Shown here: piece by piece, positions 1 to 11,589 of the stretch | Layout of the letters: each line of letters begins with the position of its first letter | How positions within the stretch are numbered: the stretch's first letter is position 1 | Assembly: GCA_002286855.1 (NCBI GenBank) | Contig: NRSV01000017.1 | Location: 165,475 to 229,474 of the forward strand | DNA length: 64,000 nucleotides | Reading direction: 5' to 3' | DNA from: Bipolaris cookei | Lineage: Eukaryota; Ascomycota; Dothideomycetes; Pleosporales; Pleosporaceae | Notes under the pieces: generated by a model | Databases searched by the model: none | Seen by the model: only the letters and a program-made list of their open reading frames with translations | What the model was told of the DNA's origin: nothing | Made by a program: the position numbers and the translations under genes

Positions 1-718
1 TTGCCAGGATTTTAAGTGCCGAGAAGCCATGTAGAGCAACAAGAAATATGGTAGCAAAGCCTACGTCAAACGATATGCGCTGAATCATGCGGGCATCTGC
101 GGCAGCGGACGGTGTTAAGCCCATAGTGAGGCCATTGCTTGCCGACCACCGTACTTGGGTGTATGTACCGGCTCGCCAGAAAGAGTCATATGCTTTGCGC
201 AAATTTGGATGCAGTAGTACTACGATAAACAGATATGGAATGTTCTGACGGAAGCCGCCATACTGAGCATCAACATTATCCTGAGAAGTCAGTGAATTGC
301 ACATGGCAGGGGACAACACAACATACCACTTTCCGCCCAAGTATCCAGCCATCGGAAAGGAGATGTTCGAATTTTGGATAATTTGGGTGCGATTCTACAA
401 GTTAGTCAACACGTAGCTCTTACTTGTGATATCACCCAACATACCTTTAGACACGTCCAGTACGGATTTGAACATCATGAACACGCTGGCTGAAATGGCC
501 ACGTAGTAGAAATAAAACTCGAGCGTATTCCATCGTGGTGGCTGAATGTCACTATCTGCATGTTTGATGTCTTCTCTTCCTTCTTTTACGGGAATTGGGC
601 CCACTGGGTCAAGTTTGGCCTCTTCGAGCGCCTCCTTGGGCGGTGTGGTGGCTGATATTACGAAGCGAGTATCGAGGGTATCGAGCGCATACAGCTGGCG
701 GATGAATTTAAGCGCCAT
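1..718 (-). CDS. GUP1: Membrane-bound O-acyltransferase Gup1 (5' part of gene, runs off window)
   Basis: Partial gene; the ATG is at 718 and the 3' end lies beyond position 1. Exons read as 445-718, 327-394 and 1-280, with introns 395-444 (GTATGT..CTAAC..TAG) and 281-326. The protein opens MALKFIRQLYALDTLDTRF and continues with RWNTLEFYFYYV (first membrane segment), SHPNYPKFEHLLSDGW, KVDNVDAQYGGFRQNIPYL and LLHPNLRKAYDSFW, the order seen in fungal Gup1 proteins of the MBOAT family. Gup1 is a multi-spanning ER membrane acyltransferase that remodels GPI anchors and was first described in glycerol uptake. The MBOAT catalytic His lies outside the window. It is divergent from ARP4, sharing 719-1011. 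Confidence 0.88.
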
Positions 719-1011
719 GGTGACTTCTATCCTATTTCTTCATGTCTCAGATTCTGAGAAGCCCTGCGAACAAATATCTGGGGGGATGCGGGGCGGAGGC
801 GCGAGGGGTAAGTGCGGTGGTGGAGGATAGGTCCGCAACCTCAACTTTTGGAGTTCGCGTCTTGCGACAGCTTCTCTTGAACACCAGCACCAGCTCCACA
901 ACCACGCCCACTCCGACTGACTCGGAAACCCAACGATTACGCGTCAATCCATCATATCATATCCGACATACTTCCATTCACCAGTCTCCGCGCCGGCGAT
1001 AACCGCGCGCG
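719..1011. promoter_or_regulatory. Divergent promoter between GUP1 and ARP4
   Basis: A 293-bp space between the start codons of two divergent core genes. It holds no supported ORF and must contain both promoters. No TATA box stands out on either side. Confidence 0.5.
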
Positions 1012-2464
1012 ATGAACATTCCCAACTCGTCGACCGCACCCGCTGTGGGAGAGTATGCTGGAGGTAACTACGATTATTCGAAGCTTTACAGCGCGCGTCC
1101 ACTAATAACAACCTGCAGATGAGGTCTCAGCGATCGTTCTCGACCCCGGCTACTCAACTGTACGCGCAGGGTTCGCCGGCGAAGATGTTCCCAAATCCGT
1201 ATGCCCTTCATTTTATGGCCAGACATCATCAGGCGATCGTCTGTTCGGCGAGAACGCGATACACGCCCCGGTCGATGGGCTTGAGATTAAGAATTACTGG
1301 GGCTCGGATGGCATAGTAGAGGACTGGGAGACTGCAACCAAGCTATGGGAGTATGCGATTACAAGCCGGCTCACGGGCGCAAAACCGACAGACCCCAAGA
1401 AGAATGGGCTGAATGACGGTAACGATGAGAACGGAAATGGAGAAGCTATGGATGTAGATATGGAGGCGCTAGAGAACAACGAGAAACCCTTGGAAGACAG
1501 TCCGCTGCTCGTCACAGAACCAGGCTGGAACAGCGCAAAAGCACGGGAAAAGTACATTGAGATTGCAATGGAGGAATGGGGAACCCCGGCCTTCTTCCTG
1601 CAAAAGACGGGCGTGTTGGCTGCTTTTGCATCGGGCAAGGCCTCTGGAATCATCATCGACGTCGGCGCCTCCCACACGTCTGTTACACCTGTCCTCGACG
1701 GTATGGTATTACGAAAGGGAGTTCAAAAGTCACCTCTGGCTGGAAACTTTGTTTCTGACCAGATTCGACTGTCATTCAAGCAGGCGCAACCAGAGGTCCC
1801 GCTGATACCCCATTTCATGGTGAAGAGCAAAACACCCGTCGACGCTGGCGCACCCGCTCAAGCCATGTACAAGACCTTCTCCACACCGCCCACCGACTCC
1901 TTCCGGTTGAACGAAGAAGAACGCATCTTGACGTCCTTTAAGGAGTCAGTTGTAGAAGTATGGCCCGGCCCCGGCCGCTTCAGCACCAACGAGGAGCTAG
2001 CAAAGAGCATGCCTGGCCGGCCCTTCGAGATGCCCGACGGCTGGAACCAAGTATTTGGCGTGGAGCGATTCCGCGCCGCCGAAGGCCTCTTCGACGCCCA
2101 AGCAGCCCTCACCTCCGACATGAGTCCCGCACCCAAGCCCGAGCAAACGATCCCGCGCCTCGTCCAGGCTGCCGTCCAGCAAGTCGACGCGGACCAGCGT
2201 CCCCTGTTGCTCTCCAACATTGTAGTCACGGGCGGTAGCACCCTGCTGTACAAGTTCAACGAGCGCCTCAACTACGAAGTCAATTCCATCTACCCGTCTA
2301 CCCGCAACAAGCTTATTGCTCCTGGCAGCGTGGTGGAGCGCAAATACGCTGCTTGGATTGGTGGTAGTATATTGGCTAGTCTGGGCAGTTTCCACCAGCT
2401 GTGGATCTCCAAGAAAGAGTACGAGGAGCATGGTGCGAATATTGTTGAGAAGAGGTGTCGATAG
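1012..2464 (+). CDS. ARP4: Actin-related protein 4 (NuA4/SWR1/INO80 subunit)
   Basis: Exons 1012-1063 and 1119-2464, with intron 1064-1118 (GTAACT..ACTAATAAC..CAG); 465 aa. The start is followed by a short Ser/Thr/Ala-rich leader, then EVSAIVLDPGYSTVRAGFAG (actin phosphate-1 region) and DVPKSVCPSFYG. The second nucleotide-site motif is IIIDVGASHTSVTPVLDG and the third is NIVVTGGSTLLYKFNERL. The C-terminus AAWIGGSILASLGSFHQLWI..KEYEEHG matches actins and Arps. An acidic insert near residues 110-140 (ENGNGEAMDVDMEALENN) is typical of fungal Arp4. Known role: nuclear subunit shared by the NuA4 acetyltransferase and the SWR1 and INO80 remodellers, which contact nucleosomes. The frame is intact. 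Confidence 0.92.
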
Positions 2465-2843
2465 GGGGTGTGCATGTATGAAAGGGTTTATTTTCGAGCT
2501 CACGGATCATGTAGAGAGATGAATACACTGGTTGCTGTGTCCTCAGTCAAGGACTGTCATTTTACTGTAATGTTTCTTGCGATGCTTGGTCTGTCTAGTG
2601 GAGTTGAATTAGTGATAAAATGTCTGAAGTTCAAATCTTCAAATCTTCAAATCTTCAATGTTCCAGTTTGCGTCGCGTAAACAAATGTGCAACACCTGGC
2701 CGACATTAGAACAAAAATGGTTCATCATCATATTGTCTTCTAGCTATCCGATTCAAGGAGTCCATTCGACACATGATATCGGTGTATAGTACATGTTCTT
2801 CATGTTCGTAACGCCATGTCATGTATCGCCCAAAACTCTCCAT
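2465..2843. other. Intergenic space between convergent ARP4 and PUP1
   Basis: The 3' ends of two convergent genes meet here. The only structure is a short imperfect tandem run of TTCAAATC-like units near 2629-2662. I see no gene. Confidence 0.5.
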
Positions 2844-3740
2844 CTACGAGTCTACATCCATTGTCTCGGCTGTGGCGGCCACATCGTCGTCCTTGAGCTC
2901 ATGCACGGTAACATACTTGCTAATCTCCTCCTTCTTGATAATCTTTTCGTTGAGCACAGCCGTGGTGCCGCGTTGAAACCTGTAGTTCCTCTGCTTGGGC
3001 TGCCTGGTGTTTGGTGTCTTGTAGTTCCTCATCAGGGTCGTCTTCTCCTCTGTGATGACGGCCACGTCTACGTTACTACCTGAGCCCAGATCGTTCCAGA
3101 TACCAGCCTCAATGGCATTGGAACACAAAGTGACGGCCTCGTCGCGCGTCAGGTGTGCCTTCCACTGTGTCTCGAAAACAGACATGGCGGCCAGCGAACC
3201 AGAACCCATGGTGACGTATGGCAGCTTGTCGGTGGAGCCGTGGGCGTGGACGGTGAAGAGGTGGGCGCCAGTGGGGTCGACACCAGCTACGACGAGGTAG
3301 GCGCCAATGTGGCCCTGGTGGCGGAACAGGTGCTGCTTCAGCATCGTCATGCAGGTGACGACGCGGGGCTTGCGGCCGGTAGAGAGGGCGTGCAGTTCGA
3401 GATTGGATGAGATGATGGCTGTAGTGAACTCAGTATCTGCAGCGGTACCGGCACCAGCGCACCAGATCTGAGGGGCGATGAAGTGCAGCTTCTCGCAGTT
3501 CTACGGACACAATTGTTAGGGGTGCATCGTGGTGAGGACGGCATCCATGGCGGGGGAGGAGCGTACCTTGTCTGCAACGATGGGCCCGCTAGTTGCGCGA
3601 GTGTCTGCTGCAATTACCACGCCGCCATCGAATAGACAGCCGACAATGGTGGTTCCCGTACTGGTAGCCTTGGGTAGGGGGATGCCCTGGGCATGGAGGG
3701 CCACATTGCGGTTGTGGTTGGAGAAGTCGAAGCCGCCCAT
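2844..3740 (-). CDS. PUP1: 20S proteasome subunit beta-2 (trypsin-like site)
   Basis: Exons 3567-3740 and 2844-3500, with intron 3501-3566 (GTACGC..CCTAACA..TAG); 276 aa. After a 29-residue propeptide ending ATSTG comes TTIVGCLFDGGVVIAADTRA, so Thr30 is the autocatalytically exposed nucleophile; the active-site Asp lies in AADTRAT and the Lys in VADKNCEKLH. The motif VTMGSGSLAAMSVFE is also typical. The tail with YRFQRGTTAVLNEKI is the long C-terminal arm specific to beta-2 that embraces beta-3. Known role: trypsin-like cleavage in the 20S core. It shares an intergenic region with NUP159. Confidence 0.95.
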
Positions 3741-4369
3741 GGTGGGTATGTGTATGTATGTGTGGATATGTGGTAAGCCTGGGGAGGACTTGCGGGCCGG
3801 TATTGCAGAAGCCGGGGGTGTTCTGACTAATGGATAGTATTCAAATTTCTTTACAGAACTACCAGTGGAATTTTATGCGCAGTTGCAGTGTATCGTGAGG
3901 CTGTTCCCAACACTGGTCGTCGCTCAAGGCAAGTCGGCGGCGGCGGCGATGGGGGACTTGCGTAGCTGGTCGTGCCTGGTGGGTGGAGCTTGGACCGCTG
4001 TGCTTGGCGCGGTGATCCGCCAGCTGCTAACCCCGACTTTTCTTAGACAGCAAAGCGCGTCTGGCAAAAGTGACGAGCTACTGGTTGCATGATTGCCGAT
4101 GCATGCTGATGCCGCTGCACCAGGCTCTTTTTTGCGACATCACCGCCTTTCCCGTACCCGCCTTCTTGCTCTTCATCCTCACTCGGTCCCAGTCTTAGCC
4201 CTGCACTGGACCTTTCTTTGTTTCCCACCCCCCAAAATTCACGGTGACCGTGCACGCGCTTTCGCGCTAGACATCCAATGCATTTATGAATAAGCTGCGA
4301 ACTCCAACGCGCGACACCAAGCCGTCTCTACTACGCGCCAGAACCTGTTCGGCCTGCAAATCCTGCAGA
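3741..4369. promoter_or_regulatory. Divergent promoter between PUP1 and NUP159
   Basis: 629 bp between divergent genes. An ATG at 4286 lies in frame with NUP159 but has a weak context (TTT before ATG) and would add an uncharacteristic Arg-rich leader, so I treat it as leader sequence. I see no canonical proteasome-associated control element. Confidence 0.45.
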
Positions 4370-7300
4370 ATGTCAAAGAGCCATGCGCCGGCGGTAGAGG
4401 TTGGGGCTGAGGTGCCCGAAATCGAGACGGAGGTAACTTCACCTGCCAGCACGCAAACCACCCCCCAGACTGACAGCGCATCCAGCATCTAGGCTTTAAA
4501 GTCCTTAGCAACGGAAAGCAAGGCCCCAAGAAGGTCAAACTTCTTCCCCGATCATGGCCTGCCGATAATCTGCCCTCTGCCTCGGCCAGTCTCCTCTCCG
4601 TCGCCTCCAAGCCTGGTCTCCTGGCAGCCGCTGGTCCCAATGTCCTTGTCATCGCATCTACCGACGCCGTGCGCAAAGCCTTTGAGGGCAAGACGACAGC
4701 CGACGACATTGATAAGCCCGACGATCCACGACTCGAAGAACGCGACATCGATGTCGTGTCAGACTTCACGCCTGATGTCACCATCTCCACCGAAAACCTG
4801 CGTCACGTTGCCTTCTCTGCTGACGGAGACTTCCTCGTTGTCGCTCCCGAACAGCAAGCCTCTATTTCCATATTCAGCGTCGCCGAGGTCGTCAAAGGTA
4901 GGAAAGATGCGGAACAGAATGTACAAACAGACGCGCCTGTCCGCGCTCTTCTCCCAAACCCGGCCCCCGAATTCGAGCATTTCTTCGCTATCGTCCTGGA
5001 TTCCGGCAAGCTCCAGATATGTAATGTGACGGATGGTGCCAAAAAGACGATTCGCGATACTGACGTCAACTGCGCTGCCTGGAGTACGCGCGGAAAGGCT
5101 GTAGTCTCTGGTTCAACCGACGGCACCTGCGCGATAAACATGACTAATGGAGAGCTCAAGGGTGTCATTCCTCGCGCACCAGATGTTGATGAGAGCTACG
5201 AAGTGACAGGAGTGACATGGCTGAACACAGAAGAGTTCCTCGCGGTCTATTCAGTTAAGGATCAAGATCCAGAGAACCCAGAACCCAAGAAATTCAGTGT
5301 CATCAAGTCCGCGAAAGGTTGGGGATCCTTCACATACCATGCCTTCGCCTGGGATCCTCTTCCCGAGGCGTTTGAACCTCCGCGACGACCCCTTCCTGCC
5401 CGCTTCTCATCCACGCGACTACGAAATTGGAAACCCGATCTAGAAGATATGCTAATCATCACCTCCTCGCACGCCGATTCCATCGCTATACTTGCCTCTA
5501 CAAGCAACAAGATCTCTCCTGACCAACAAAACCTTAAGGAGCTTATGTTGGTCAACGTTGACGACACCAAGAAGGCTTCTGTGCCGCGTACAGCATATGG
5601 AGAAGATGAATTGGACAGCGTCTTCATTGGTGAAGCACTGGATCTTTCAAGCAAGGAGAAGATTTTGCGTCCAATCCCGAGTCTGGAGGAAATCAATGAA
5701 GCTCCTTGGCCACTGCCAGCTTACATGGCTCTGACTCATGAAGGTCTTCTCACAGCTTGGTGGGTGGTGTGGAACCGCTCGATTGAAGCTGGCGAACGCT
5801 ATCCGGGTCTCATCTTCAAGAGCGAATCTACACAACGTGAGCCAACCACTACACCCCGGTCTCATACCCCTGCATCTAAACTTCCTGTCGCTACTTCGAC
5901 ATCATTTGGACAGCCTTCGACACCTTCGCATACTCCTTTTGGCAAGTCGGCAAATACTCCTGGAACTCCTGGAATTCCCCACTTTGGCAATGCTGGACAC
6001 AACTCACCATCTCCTGCTCTAATGAGGCCTACGCCGCCAGGCTTCGGCACACCTGGGTTTGGAGCTTCAACGTCAAGCATACCCACGCCTACGTTGAGCA
6101 AACCTCCACAGCCTGCGTTCGGTGCACCAACCGCAGTAGGTAGTGCTGGAAAAGCAGCGTTTGGTGCGCCATCTGCAATTGGTGCAGCTGGCGGCTCTGG
6201 ATTTGGTGCAGCGGGCAGTATGGGCAACAAATCATCTCTATGGGGGACGCCTACCCAAAGTTCTGAGGCCAAGGCTAACCCTTTCTCTGGGGGCGGAGGA
6301 AACTCATTTGGATTCGCCAAATTCGGACAGAATGGGGGTACGTCGAGCTTTTCCAGCTTTGGCAGCGCCGGCTCTGCCCAAGCAGGTTCAGGATTTGCAT
6401 CACTCGGACAAGGCCAGCAAAAATCAGGTTTTGCTAATCTTAAGAGTGAGCCGAGCTTTGGTTCGACAGTCACTGTAAGTTCCGGAACCGGATCGTCGCT
6501 GCCTTCTTGGGGCAACACACCCGCCCAACAGAGCAACTCGATCTTCGGACAGCCGAGCAAATCTTCTTTCAACACAGCTTCGTTTGAGTCAAAGGCATCT
6601 GACATGAGTGACGCAAACGACATACAGGGGGGGAAGAGAGATGAGGTTACACCGACACCCCAGGCCCCAGCATCGCAAGGCTTGTTCGGGCTTGCTGGTG
6701 GCTTCAAGCTCGGCACAACCTTCAAGAGCGACGGTACTGCTAACGACGATCCGGCAAAGCCAGCTGCGCCCGCGAATGGCTCGTTCTTTGGAAGCGACTT
6801 TGCTAACACGCTTGGGAAAACGGGACTCAAACCCCCGGCTACACCCGCGAGCGAGCCCCCACAATATGTCTCCACCACACCGGCGTCACCACCAAAGCAG
6901 AAGTTGTTCCCGAGTGACACTCCTACCAAAGACAGCGCGACCCCCAAAGCAGCACCTCCTGTACAGGAGCCGGCTACCCCTTTCGACGATGCCCCTCTTC
7001 CACCAGACTTCACCAAGTCAAAGCCATCCAAGGTCGATGACGCACCACTACCTCCCGATTTTATAAATACCAAGCCCTTGCAGTCAAATGGTGATGATTT
7101 GCCCCCGCTTGCGGGTAGTCCAGGTGTCGAAGTGGAAGCTCCCAGTTCTTCGGTCGAGGCGTCTCCGATTGGAAATGGAGAAAACCACAGTGATTACTCT
7201 GAGGACGACCAGGACGATGACGACGACGACGAGGAGCCTGATGATACCTATCCGCCAAACAACGCCTCAAAATCATACCAATCAAAGACTGGTACTCAAT

Positions 7301-8865
7301 CAAGCTACTTCCCCCCTGCGCCAACTCCTCCTGTTATGAAGTCTGGAGGTACGTCGCAATCCGGCCGAAGCGCATCACCGGCCCAGACCTCTTTATTTGG
7401 ACAGCCCTCTAAGCCTAATGGGAGCCAACCATCGTTTGGAGGTAATTCATTGTTTGGACAACAATCGGTCAAAGCTCCCTTTGGCAGCAGACCTAATTCG
7501 TCATCTGCATCTACGAAGCCTCCTTACCCACCTTCCGCGACCAATCGCTCTCAAAACCTTCGCTCACCTAGTCCAATGCGTCCCAGCTCGTCTTCTCGCT
7601 TCCGACGTGAGCCTCTGGTCGCACCTGGGGCTTCCCTTGGCTCTTCTCTTCAAGGATCCAAACCACCGACACCCCAGCCGCAGGTTTCTGATCTGGAAGA
7701 CGAAGAGGACGAGAGAATGCGCGCCCAGCTTGCGCAGCCTATCGAGCCAAGCCGTAATCTTGAGGAATTCGTAGCATACCAGAACTACACAGGGGGTAAG
7801 TCGCCTAATAAGTCTGGTCACGCCGCTCAGATCGAAATGATATACAAGGACATCAATGGCATGGTAGACGCTTTGGGCTGGAACATGAGGTCGATCAAGT
7901 CCTTTACTCTATACCATCAGCAACCTCAGCCTAACCACCAAATCGATCGAGGCATGCTGGAAGATATTCTATCCCAAGGACATGATGGATCGTGGTTCGA
8001 AAAGTTCACACTGTGTGAGATACAAGCATTGAAGTCTCTCGAGGAAGATTTGGAGCAGGAGCTTGACGCCGGCCGGGTGCAAGACGTGCTCGACAAACTA
8101 GCACAACTTGCTCGCCTGCTCCACGAGAAGGCTAAATTGATGACTCGTCTCAACGATATTCGTCGCCAGATCATCAACCGCAAAGATCCTGAAAGGATTG
8201 AGGCGCTTCGCAAAGCACCCTTGCCGAAGGAGCTTGCAGATGGACAAAAGAGTCTGCGCAATGACTACGCTCAGCTGCTCACATCGCTGCGCAAAGCTGA
8301 AGATGCCGTTGCTGTCCTTCGTTCTCGCCTTGCTACTCATAATGCCCAGGCTGGTAGCATCAAGGCTGTGCCTTCCATGGAAGCTGTCAAAAAGACAATC
8401 TTGAGACTAGCCAACCTTGCGGAGCAGAAGAACAACGACATTCTCGTTCTCGAGGCGCAAATGCGTAAGCTGGGTCTTGCCGAACCGAGCCGTCCATCGT
8501 CTTCCTCTTCACGTAACACTGGTACACCACGACAATCTCACCGGACCAGTCTGCGTCGCAGTCTCGCCGACACACCATATGCTACACCTCCCACGGGCCA
8601 TAAAAAGCTCACTCTGACTGAGTTGAACCGTCGCGCTCTTACGCCCGAGGTTGATAATACGCCAACTCCCGGGAAAGGCTACGGCTTGTTTTACACACCT
8701 GAAGGTAGTCCCGCAGCTGGCGGAAAAGATATTGCTCGTTTGTCAGACCTCGTTGACGAGAACATGAATACTTTGAGGGAGACGGCAAGAAGCAGGAAAC
8801 AAGTTGCCAAGAACCTGAAAGGTGTTCTTCTAGAACGGGGAATCAAGGTCACAAGAGTCAATTGA
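4370..8865 (+). CDS. NUP159: FG-nucleoporin Nup159 (Nup214 family)
   Basis: Exons 4370-4432 and 4486-8865, with intron 4433-4485; 1480 aa. ATG 4370 has a good context (AGA before ATG). Residues about 20-420 form the N-terminal beta-propeller with LLSVASKPGLLAAAGPNVLV and ENLRHVAFSADGDFLVV, the surface that docks the mRNA-export helicase Dbp5 in yeast. A long low-complexity region (about 430-1050) carries FG, GFG and SLFGQ repeats. It ends in an acidic run (EDDQDDDDDDEEPDD) followed by Pro/Ser repeats. The C-terminal 350 residues are predicted coiled coil, the part that binds Nup82/Nsp1 in yeast. It acts on the cytoplasmic face of the nuclear pore in mRNA export. Single-exon body with no frame damage. 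Confidence 0.88.
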
Positions 8866-9468
8866 GGAAGAGTGTTAGATGATGGGGTTGAAAGGTCAAG
8901 ACTGGTAATTTTGGGATTATGATTGTGTGTATGATTAAGCGTTTTGGTGATACATTGCTGCGAGGTATTATATTTGGATAGCGATTGCATGGAACTAGAC
9001 GAGGGAGGGATTTGCGTTGGAGAAAAAACGTTCGTTCACAATGGCGATTGCACGATTGGATTCCATGGTTGAAGACGCGATTTCCCAGTTCGTGATGCAT
9101 GTATTGGATTTCTTGATAGGTGTACATTTATTTCACATGTGCGAAATGGAGACTCTTGTATAAGATGATTGTTCACGCTCGTTGACGGGAGAGGAAGAGC
9201 ATGTGGCTGCTAATCCTTACCGCATTACAGCCCCCCATGTTCTCAGGTTCGGCTAGTGAGTGGATCTATTAGGTACCTCACCTCTACCTAACACCCATCG
9301 ACCTGGTCATATGTATCAAGGTATGAAGATGGGTCCCGTGCACTAAAGTACTGTTTACTAAGCGCCTTTGTTAACATTTCATTCAATTCCGTACTTGTCT
9401 CCACCGAGTCCAGCAACTACGCTGATAGTATATTGAAACAGCTCTCCGCCCACAAAAAAAAAGATATA
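8866..9468. other. Intergenic, no gene seen
   Basis: Terminator side of NUP159, then AT-rich sequence up to a solo LTR. I find no convincing ORF or RNA gene. Confidence 0.5.
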
Positions 9469-9709
9469 TGTCAGAATTAGGTCCTTTAGTAGTATGACTA
9501 CTATAGGTAACTAAGTCGGAGTGGCAAGGTGGGTAGTTCTAACGTCTACTATTCGGCATATCCACCGTGTTGTTGTCTATCTACTACGCGTACGTGGCAA
9601 CGTGTATTGTGTGTACACGCGCAGCACTGGCCACCGCGTGGCGCCATTCTCTCGCCCAGGCTCTGAACTTTCTTCTACCAACCTGGGCTGGACTCGCATA
9701 TTCTCAACA
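9469..9709. mobile_element. Solo LTR, copy 1 (241 bp, Copia-like)
   Basis: Begins TGTCAGAATTAGG and ends ATTCTCAACA, the TG..CA ends of an LTR. It is flanked by a 5-bp duplication ATATA (9464-9468 and 9710-9714). No internal retroelement sequence adjoins it, so it is a solo LTR left by recombination. The same 241 bp recur at 26843-27083 with one difference that I can see (TGTC versus TGTT at base 4). Confidence 0.88.
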
Positions 9710-9820
9710 ATATACATAAAAAAAGATACAAAATCAATCAACGCGTACAAGATGCAGTAAACCATACATAGCATAAACCCACCCTTCTTCGTCCCAACTT
9801 ATATCGTCCCAAAACCCCTC

Positions 9821-11014
9821 TTACTCCTCATCCTGCTCCCCCACATACCCCATATCCACCATATGCCTAACAGTATCATACGTCGCGATCCCAAAGTTAC
9901 TCGTGCGACTCAAAATCGTCTTCGGGTTAACATAATTGTAATATCGATTCAGCGCAAAAGCATGCAACATGTACGTCGACGAAAAATCCATTTCCCACTC
10001 CGCTCTCCTTCGGCGGTTCTTAATCGCCACCTCGTAAATCTCCATCGCATCCGTCGAATCTGTCTTTTCAGGCACAGGAGATGCGGGTTTGTTTTCATTC
10101 GGCTTAAACAGCGGATCCGTACTCTCCTGAAACCAGTGCGTTGGCGCAAATGCCGTGCGGTCTAGGATGAGGACTTCATAGGGGATGGGGACGAGGCGCT
10201 CAGCTACGTTGGTCATGCTTTGGAGGTTGGCGGCCCATTCGCCGTTGAAGCCTGCATGTTGCTCGCGGACGACGATGCGCGCCATGGTGCTGTTTGGTTT
10301 GGTCATGAAGACACCGTTGTTGATTGTGCCGTTTATACCGCTGCGTTCGCCTGCGCCGCCGTAGTGGCGGCCGCCGATGAAGGCGAAGCCAGTTGTCAGA
10401 AGCGGAGTCAGCGGACGCAATGGAAAGACATCCCAGTCCATGTAGATGCCCCCTGTTTTCTCGACGGCTTCCCAACGCAGAAAATCGGATTTGTGCTGGA
10501 TGGCGTCGATGTGCTGGTTTTCATTTGTGCCGGCGAAGGTGGGGGCGTGGACGGGGTTCCAGATTACGAGGTCGGCGAAGGTGTTGATGACGGCTTGGGT
10601 CCATCTGTCGCCTTTTTCGCTGGCCTCGCTGATTTCGGAGGGGCTGAAGTCAGTGTGGATGTAGATGCGTTCGGGCTTGATGTAGAGGACTGCAGCGCAT
10701 ATGTTTAGGAAGCTGGAGAAGGGAAACTGGAGGACGGATTTTTCATCCTTTTTGATTTGGACATAGTGGACTATGCTAGGTATGCTGCCGTGGGCAGATG
10801 TCTCGGTTGGCTGGAATATGCCGTACTGTCTTGCTTTCTCTACGGGATGGACAAAGAGCGCGGAGACTGAGAGGATGGCGATGATGCAGGCGCCCGTTAT
10901 GAGTGCAATACGAGTACGTGAGCGGGTAGTGGGGGCATTGCTGAAGGGCATATACTGATACATGCCGCTTTGGGGCTTGAGAAAGCTATAGTATGAGCGC
11001 AATTGATTCAACAT
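9821..11014 (-). CDS. Type II membrane glycosyltransferase, DXD family (GT32-like)
   Basis: Single exon, 397 aa. A short cytosolic N-terminus is followed by one membrane span (about residues 36-55, IALITGACIIAILSVSALFV), so the catalytic part faces the Golgi lumen. IPSIVHYVQIKKD opens the catalytic domain. KSDFLRWEAVEKTGGIYMDW carries the DXD sugar-nucleotide/metal motif (Asp193-Trp-Asp195). INNGVFMTKPNSTMARIV is the usual second conserved block. This layout fits the Gly_transf_sug/GT32 group, which includes fungal mannosyl- and galactosyltransferases; donor and acceptor cannot be told from sequence. It lies between a solo LTR and a decayed Tc1-like element, and the frame is intact. Confidence 0.75.
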   Translation of the reverse strand: MLNQLRSYYSFLKPQSGMYQYMPFSNAPTTRSRTRIALITGACIIAILSVSALFVHPVEKARQYGIFQPTETSAHGSIPSIVHYVQIKKDEKSVLQFPFSSFLNICAAVLYIKPERIYIHTDFSPSEISEASEKGDRWTQAVINTFADLVIWNPVHAPTFAGTNENQHIDAIQHKSDFLRWEAVEKTGGIYMDWDVFPLRPLTPLLTTGFAFIGGRHYGGAGERSGINGTINNGVFMTKPNSTMARIVVREQHAGFNGEWAANLQSMTNVAERLVPIPYEVLILDRTAFAPTHWFQESTDPLFKPNENKPASPVPEKTDSTDAMEIYEVAIKNRRRRAEWEMDFSSTYMLHAFALNRYYNYVNPKTILSRTSNFGIATYDTVRHMVDMGYVGEQDEE

Positions 11015-11589
11015 GGCGGTTGAATGAGAAAGCAGACGTGCCTGCCGTAAAGAAAAGACTCAATGAAATACACGGAGAAAATAAAGAAAAAAAAAGGAGT
11101 TGAAAAACCGTTGAGACAAGAGATGACACGTCTGACGCCCAGAGTTCAGGGTTTGAAGTCAAGATGATGCAAGTGATAGCTCGTGTCATCTTGTGAATAG
11201 GGCCGAACACAGTCTGACATGGGCGAAGTTAAATAAGATAAGCAGAAACACTAAAGGCACACAGTATTTGGGTTGAGACGGCTGATACCAATATTCACGT
11301 GAGGGAATTGCGAGTGAGGTTTCTGGCGATTCGTATATGAAAGAGCTCGCTTTTAGTGTTGTATCATGGTCTGTGTGCAAACTTCAGACTTGGGCGTCCC
11401 CCAGTACAAAATATCGAAAATTCAACATTAAAACGGTAGAATATATTGCTGAAACTCATAAAGTTATTTATTTGTATATAAAACTATATATATATACAGG
11501 TTTTCTAGTATTGCGATTACCCATGAAAGTCATTTTTGCTCTCGTGTTGAATGATCCGCCGCACCACCTCTGCCACCCCCATCACCCAC
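11015..11589. other. Promoter side of the GT32 gene and AT-rich spacer
   Basis: Contains the upstream region of the glycosyltransferase and an AT-rich stretch around 11440-11510 (TATATATATA). Short ORFs here show no family likeness. Confidence 0.4.

Noticed and set aside
4286..4369. Longer NUP159 start at ATG 4286
   Set aside because: Weak start context (TTT before ATG) and a Cys/Arg-rich leader unlike other Nup159 proteins; ATG 4370 has a better context.
5862..7073. 403-codon minus-strand ORF opposite NUP159
   Set aside because: Mirror of the FG-repeat low-complexity coding region; Gly/Pro/Ala-rich with no motifs.
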